Shown: positions 59,755-64,000 of the stretch, one piece after another
Layout of the letters: each line of letters starts with the position of its first letter
How positions within the stretch are numbered: position 1 is the stretch's first letter
Source: Bin75 sp965212135
GTDB lineage: Bacteria > Nitrospirota > Nitrospiria > Nitrospirales > UBA8639
DNA: 64,000 bases
Assembly: GCA_965212135.1 (NCBI GenBank)
Contig: OZ243044.1
Coordinates: forward strand, 930,001 to 994,000
Reading direction: 5' to 3'
Notes under the pieces: model-generated
What the model saw: only the letters and a program-made list of their open reading frames with translations
Databases searched by the model: none
What the model was told of the DNA's origin: nothing
Position numbers and translations under genes: made by a program

Positions 59755-61227
59755 TTGTTATTCCCCTTAGACGTGAATCCAAAACAAGCCGTCACGAAAA
59801 AAAGCCTGTATGGGATTGCGCTGGCCCTCATCGCCGTGTACCTCGTCCTGGTGTGTGTGTATCGCTGGGGAGACGGCGCCCCGCCCCGCGTCACGCTGAT
59901 CGAGCCGTTCACCCTGGTCGGGCCGGCGACGCCGTTGTCTCTTCACGTCGAGGACACAGGGACGGGTCTCCGGGAAGTGACCGTACACATTGTCCAGAAC
60001 CTTGAGCGTTACACCCTGGCGCAAGAACAGTTTCCCGCACGAGGGAGCCTGTCCATCGGACAGGGCGCCCGCGACACCTTCGATCTCACCGTCGTCCCCT
60101 TTGGAGACGACACCATTCCCCGACGGCGCGGACCGGCGCAGTTGGTCATTGTGGCCCGCGATCATTCCTGGCGAGGATTTTTTGAAGGAAATTTGACGCG
60201 AATCAAACGCGACGTCACCGTGAAATTTCATCCTCCGAGGCTGGAAGCGTTATCAACGCCATTGCCCGTGTCGCAAGGAGGGACGGGACTGGTCTTGTAC
60301 CGGGTTTCCGAAGACGCCAAACGACACGGCGTTCAAATCGGCGAGGCCTTTTTCCCGGGCTATCACAACCCCGATGAAGCCTTTGGGAAATTCTCACTCT
60401 TTGCGTTTCCGCATCACTTGCCGGCCTCGACTCCGGTCAACCTCGTTGCGGACGACGGCTTGGGCAATCGTGGAGAACGGCAGGTCGCGGTCGCAATCCT
60501 TTCAAAACAATGGCGCACTCGACGATTGAAGATTTCCGACCAATTCATTGAGCAGACCATCCGGCCCATCATTGCGCAGACTCCCGACCTTGAAGACCTG
60601 GACGATCCGCTCCGCAACTTTCTGCAAGTCAACAACCTGCTGCGACAAAAAAACTCCCGGCAACTCAAGGCCCTCGCCCTGAACAGCCGCCATGAGTTCA
60701 TGTGGGAGGGGCCGTTCCTCCAGTTATCCAATTCCCAGGTGGAAGCCGCGTTTGCCGATCATCGTCAATATCTCTATCACGGAAAAGTCGTGGATACGCA
60801 GGATCATTTGGGCTTTGATTTGGCCGTCACCGCACGGTACCCCGTGGAATCCGCCAATGGCGGAGAGGTCGTGCTGGCAGACTACCTCGGCATTTACGGC
60901 AACGCCATTGTGATTGATCATGGTTTTGGGCTGCAGTCGTTGTATGCCCATTTGTCTTCGCTCGAAACCGGGCGGGGAGCGTACGTCCGCAAAGGTCAAA
61001 TCCTCGGGAGATCGGGCATGACGGGCTTGGCGGCCGGTGACCATTTGCATTTCAGCTTGCTGCTCCACGGAGTCCAGATCAATCCCCTGGAATGGTGGGA
61101 TGCGCATTGGGTGCGATCCCGAATCGGTGACCGTCTTCGAAAGAACGAAGCCGTTGATCCGGCGTCACTCCTTCAACCCCGGACAGGCCCCGCACCTTTT
61201 TCCTCTTCCCCGCGGCGGACGTTTTAG
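59755..61227 (+). CDS. M23-family (LytM) peptidase, membrane-anchored
   Basis: Cuts peptide cross-bridges of the wall. The 490-residue product has an N-terminal membrane helix (about residues 18-36, LYGIALALIAVYLVLVCV), a long beta-rich periplasmic part (40-330), and a LytM domain with DTQDHLGFDLA, GNAIVIDHGFGLQSLYAHLS, GQILGRSGMTGLAAGDHLHFSLLLHG. The H-x(n)-D pair and the H-x-H pair that hold zinc are all present. Its first residues are uncertain; the TTG at 59755 or a GTG at 59773 may be the start. It is 10 bases before parC. Confidence 0.9.
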   Translation: MLFPLDVNPKQAVTKKSLYGIALALIAVYLVLVCVYRWGDGAPPRVTLIEPFTLVGPATPLSLHVEDTGTGLREVTVHIVQNLERYTLAQEQFPARGSLSIGQGARDTFDLTVVPFGDDTIPRRRGPAQLVIVARDHSWRGFFEGNLTRIKRDVTVKFHPPRLEALSTPLPVSQGGTGLVLYRVSEDAKRHGVQIGEAFFPGYHNPDEAFGKFSLFAFPHHLPASTPVNLVADDGLGNRGERQVAVAILSKQWRTRRLKISDQFIEQTIRPIIAQTPDLEDLDDPLRNFLQVNNLLRQKNSRQLKALALNSRHEFMWEGPFLQLSNSQVEAAFADHRQYLYHGKVVDTQDHLGFDLAVTARYPVESANGGEVVLADYLGIYGNAIVIDHGFGLQSLYAHLSSLETGRGAYVRKGQILGRSGMTGLAAGDHLHFSLLLHGVQINPLEWWDAHWVRSRIGDRLRKNEAVDPASLLQPRTGPAPFSSSPRRTF

Positions 61228-61237
61228 CACATTGGTC

Positions 61238-63682
61238 ATGGCGCGACCGACGTCTCGCACTCCCCGCACTTCACCAAACGGCAAAACCGCTCACGCGCGG
61301 GTCACCACGGTCCCGCTCGCGCAGACCGCGCGGCAACGGTACCTGAATTACGCGTTGTCGGTCATCACCGCACGCGCGTTGCCCGACGTGCGGGACGGGC
61401 TGAAACCCGTGCAGCGGCGAATTTTGTTTTCCATGTTTCACAACCACCGATTATCGCCGGACCGGCCGCCCAGTAAAAGCGCGAAAGTGGTGGGGTCCGT
61501 GATCGGTGAGTGGCATCCCCACGGCGATTCCGCGGTCTATGACGCGATGGCGCGCATGGCGCAATGGTGGTCCCTGCGCGCGCCGCTTGTTGACGGCCAT
61601 GGCAACTTCGGCAGCCTGGACGGCGATCCGCCGGCGGCCTACCGCTACACCGAAGCCAGACTCACCCCGGTCGCCGTTGAACTGCTGAACGAACTTGAGA
61701 AAGACACGGTTGACTTTCAAGCCAATTATGACGGCAAGGCCGAAGAACCGCTGGTCCTGCCGGCTCGGTTTCCCAATCTTCTGGTCAATGGCTCCACCGG
61801 CATTGCCGTCGGCATGGCCACGAACGTTCCGCCGCATAACCTTGGGGAAGTCATCAAGGGCGCCGTGGCCTTGATTGACCGCCGGTCCTGCACGATTGCC
61901 GAACTGATGCAGTCAATTAAAAGTCCGGATTTTCCCACCGGCGGGGAAATTCTGAACAACCGGACCGAACTGCGCGAGATGTATGAAACCGGCCAGGGGT
62001 CAATTCGCCTGCGCGGGGAATTCACCGTGGTCCCGCACGCGCACGGCAAATCCCAAATCATCGTGACGTCCATACCCTTTGCCGTGGACAAAGCCACGAT
62101 TGTCGAACGCATTGGCGAACTCATCGCCGCCAGAAAAGTGCCGCAGTTGAGCGACGTCCGCGACGAATCCACGACCGACGCCCGCATTGTGCTGGAGCTT
62201 CAGAAGGACGCCGACCCCGACCTGGCGATGGCTTATCTCTTTAAAAATACGCCGCTCCAAAATAATGTTTCCGTCAATCTCACCTGCTTGATTCCCGTGG
62301 CCGGCTCCGCCAGGGCGCGTCCGCAATGTTTGAACCTGAAACAGATCCTTGAACAGTTCATTGACTTTCGTTTTGAAACGGTCAAACGCCGGTTCTCCTA
62401 TGATCTGCGCATCCTGGAGCAACGCCTTCATATCCTTTCGGGTTTCAAAACCATTTTTGGCTCGCTGGATCAGGCGCTCACGATTATTCGTCAGAGTCAC
62501 GGCAAAGCCGACTCCGCCGAAAAACTGAAACGCCGGTTTCGCCTTGACGACGTCCAGACAAACGCCATCCTGGAAACGGCGATCTATAAGCTCTCCCGCA
62601 CCGAAATCAAAAAAATGCTGGATGAATTTGCCGACAAAACAACGCAGGCCGGGGCCCTCCGGAGCCTCCTCGGCTCCAGGACGCGATTATGGAACGTCGT
62701 CAAACAAGAACTCCAGGCACTGGCCAGGACGTATGGCGACAAGCGGCGAACCAGCGTTGGCCGCCGCCAAACCGAAGCCGTCGCGTTTGATCCCGAGGCC
62801 TATATCGTCAAGGAAGACGCCGTGATCACCGTGTCCACCGATGGGTGGATTCGCCGCGTGGGCATGGTCAAAGACTTGTCGAAAACACGGCTTAGAGACG
62901 GCGACAACCTGCTGGCCGCTTTGCTTGGCAGCACCGTCGAGACCATGGTGTGCTTTTCGAATTTCGGCAGCGCGTACACCATTCGCATTGGCGATATTCC
63001 GCCGGCGCGAAGCGGATACGGGGACCCCGCGCAAAAGTTGTTTAAATTTAAAGACGGCGAGCGCATCATCGCCGCCCTCGGTTCAGACCCCAGATTGTAT
63101 GCCCCGCCAACGGAATCGCGACAACCCGGGACGCCGGCGCTTCCGTTGTTCGAGGGACAAACCGCGGGAGCGGACAGCCCCTTTTCCCGCCATCACGCGA
63201 TCGCCGTTTCATCGTCCGGAATGGGCGTCCGTTTTGGCTTGGCCCCTTTCAAGGAACCCTCAACGCGACTGGGCCGAAAATTCATGAAACTCCGGGACGG
63301 TGAAGAAGTCGTGGGCGTGGAAACCCCGCACCGCTCCTCACCAACGCCCGTCCTCGCGGTCGCCTCGCAACGCGGACAGGTTCTTCTGTGCAAAACAGGG
63401 GAAGTGGGTCTCCTCTCCGGCCCGGGACGAGGCATCACGATCATCAAACTCGACGCCACGGACAGGGTCCTGGCAACGCGCCTTCTGTACACAAAGGAGG
63501 ACCAATTGATCGTCCTGAAACAGGAAGGCGGCGCCCTGCCGGTTTCGCTGAAGAAACATCACCCCGTCAGGCGCGGCGGAAAAGGTCATGCGCTCTTGAG
63601 ACGCGGGACGCTGAAAGAGGCACAAGCGCGACCCGTCGAGATGCCGGTCTTTCATTCGGAGCATCGCAAAAACGGCGCGTAA
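61238..63682 (+). CDS. parC: DNA topoisomerase IV subunit A
   Basis: Cuts and rejoins DNA in decatenation. From the ATG at 61238 the product is 814 residues: RYLNYALSVITARALPDVRDGLKPVQRRILFSM, KVVGSVIGEWHPHGDSAVYDAMARMAQ, DGHGNFGSLDGDPPAAYRYTEARLTPVA (catalytic Tyr in YRYTE), FPNLLVNGSTGIAVGMATNVPPHNLGEV. The C-terminal propeller has VRRGGKGHALLRRG, close to a GyrA box, so a gyrA call cannot be fully excluded. The B subunit gene follows 17 bases on. The longer frame upstream overlaps the M23 gene and was rejected. Confidence 0.88.
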   Translation: MARPTSRTPRTSPNGKTAHARVTTVPLAQTARQRYLNYALSVITARALPDVRDGLKPVQRRILFSMFHNHRLSPDRPPSKSAKVVGSVIGEWHPHGDSAVYDAMARMAQWWSLRAPLVDGHGNFGSLDGDPPAAYRYTEARLTPVAVELLNELEKDTVDFQANYDGKAEEPLVLPARFPNLLVNGSTGIAVGMATNVPPHNLGEVIKGAVALIDRRSCTIAELMQSIKSPDFPTGGEILNNRTELREMYETGQGSIRLRGEFTVVPHAHGKSQIIVTSIPFAVDKATIVERIGELIAARKVPQLSDVRDESTTDARIVLELQKDADPDLAMAYLFKNTPLQNNVSVNLTCLIPVAGSARARPQCLNLKQILEQFIDFRFETVKRRFSYDLRILEQRLHILSGFKTIFGSLDQALTIIRQSHGKADSAEKLKRRFRLDDVQTNAILETAIYKLSRTEIKKMLDEFADKTTQAGALRSLLGSRTRLWNVVKQELQALARTYGDKRRTSVGRRQTEAVAFDPEAYIVKEDAVITVSTDGWIRRVGMVKDLSKTRLRDGDNLLAALLGSTVETMVCFSNFGSAYTIRIGDIPPARSGYGDPAQKLFKFKDGERIIAALGSDPRLYAPPTESRQPGTPALPLFEGQTAGADSPFSRHHAIAVSSSGMGVRFGLAPFKEPSTRLGRKFMKLRDGEEVVGVETPHRSSPTPVLAVASQRGQVLLCKTGEVGLLSGPGRGITIIKLDATDRVLATRLLYTKEDQLIVLKQEGGALPVSLKKHHPVRRGGKGHALLRRGTLKEAQARPVEMPVFHSEHRKNGA

Positions 63683-63699
63683 CGCCGCGAGATTCCCTG

Positions 63700-64000
63700 A
63701 TGGCAAAAAAATACGACGCCCGGGATATTGTGGTTCTGGAAGGGATTGACCCCGTTCGCCGGCGTCCTGCGATGTATATTGGCGGGACGGATAAGAACGG
63801 CCTGCATCATCTGGTGTGGGAAATTCTGGATAATGCCATTGACGAAGTCATCAATGATTATGCCACGATCATCACGGTTGAACTCGATAAAACCGCCGGC
63901 GGCATTCGCATCACCGATAACGGTCGCGGCATCCCCGTAGAGCGGCATGAACAATACGGAAAGTCGGCGCTGGAAATTATCATGACCACGCTGCATGCCG
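63700..64000 (+). CDS. parE: DNA topoisomerase IV subunit B, cut by the window edge
   Basis: The first 100 residues are visible: YDARDIVVLEGIDPVRRRPAMYIGGT, HHLVWEILDNAIDEVINDY and IRITDNGRGIPVE, the GHKL ATPase start of GyrB/ParE. The Asn and Asp for Mg-ATP are present. The gene continues outside the window. The ParE name rests on the neighbouring parC. Confidence 0.88.
   Translation, partial: MAKKYDARDIVVLEGIDPVRRRPAMYIGGTDKNGLHHLVWEILDNAIDEVINDYATIITVELDKTAGGIRITDNGRGIPVERHEQYGKSALEIIMTTLHA

Noticed and set aside
1..64000. CRISPR arrays, rRNA genes and transposase genes
   Set aside because: I looked for regularly spaced repeats, rRNA core sequences and DDE-type transposase text in the translated frames and found none.

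Overview
The window comes from a Gram-negative bacterium. It carries LpxC, a complete Tol-type envelope set, TonB/ExbB/ExbD, an MlaA-like protein, MltD, RodZ and MreB. The core is GC-rich. The two small c-type cytochromes, the HEAT-repeat protein with a Glu-rich N-terminus and the gene order rodZ-pfkB-mtnP-miaA-mutL made me think of Nitrospirota or a neighbouring phylum, but this is a low-confidence inference from memory with no search behind it.

Layout. 1-660: tail of an AT-rich accessory gene that looks like a P-loop ATPase. 760-3486: secA, with a promoter on each strand in the gap to its right. 3945-6923: TPR protein, tonB, exbB, exbD in a tight operon. 6871-7325: an orphan higA-type antitoxin gene between two 63-bp copies of the exbD 3' end. 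7445-11942: an AT-richer four-gene island, all on the minus strand (C5 cytosine methyltransferase, MutL/MORC-like GHKL ATPase, an unrecognised protein, a DUF6339-like protein), ending next to a tRNA-Lys/tRNA-Arg pair. 12314-20362: secreted zincin-like protein, UvrD-family helicase, several unknowns, HEAT protein, two tandem cytochromes c, rodZ. 20471-30228: pfkB, mtnP, miaA, mutL, a coiled-coil lipoprotein, then tolB, tolA-like, tolR, tolQ, preceded by tRNA-Val and tRNA-Asp. 30835-38810: TPR protein, mltD, SUMF1-like protein, pyrE, rhodanese, HD-GYP protein, response regulator, trmI. 39065-41554: an Ig-like plus beta-barrel surface protein whose early coding region holds a run of 21 C. 41701-46166: nfeD, SPFH protein, ktrA-like gene, an unknown, lpxC. 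46315-54810: a metabolic group with a PLP decarboxylase, a DUF6445 protein, a POT peptide transporter and hyuB/hyuA. 54891-64000: FG-GAP repeat protein, mlaA, small CxxC proteins, mreB, an M23 peptidase, parC and the start of parE.

How the genes work together. Most of the core serves the cell envelope: secretion (SecA), proton-motive-force-driven outer-membrane systems (two separate ExbB/ExbD-type motors), lipid A synthesis (LpxC), lipid transport (MlaA), wall hydrolysis (MltD, M23) and shape (RodZ, MreB). The accessory material falls in three places: the left edge, 6871-11942, and the phase-variable-looking surface protein at 39065.

The best candidates for something new are the methyltransferase/GHKL/unknown/DUF6339 operon, which has no nuclease I can recognise; the 390-bp antitoxin unit that rebuilt the end of exbD including its terminator; and the 21-C tract in the barrel protein gene. 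All functions are read from motifs and general family knowledge. No database search was run.
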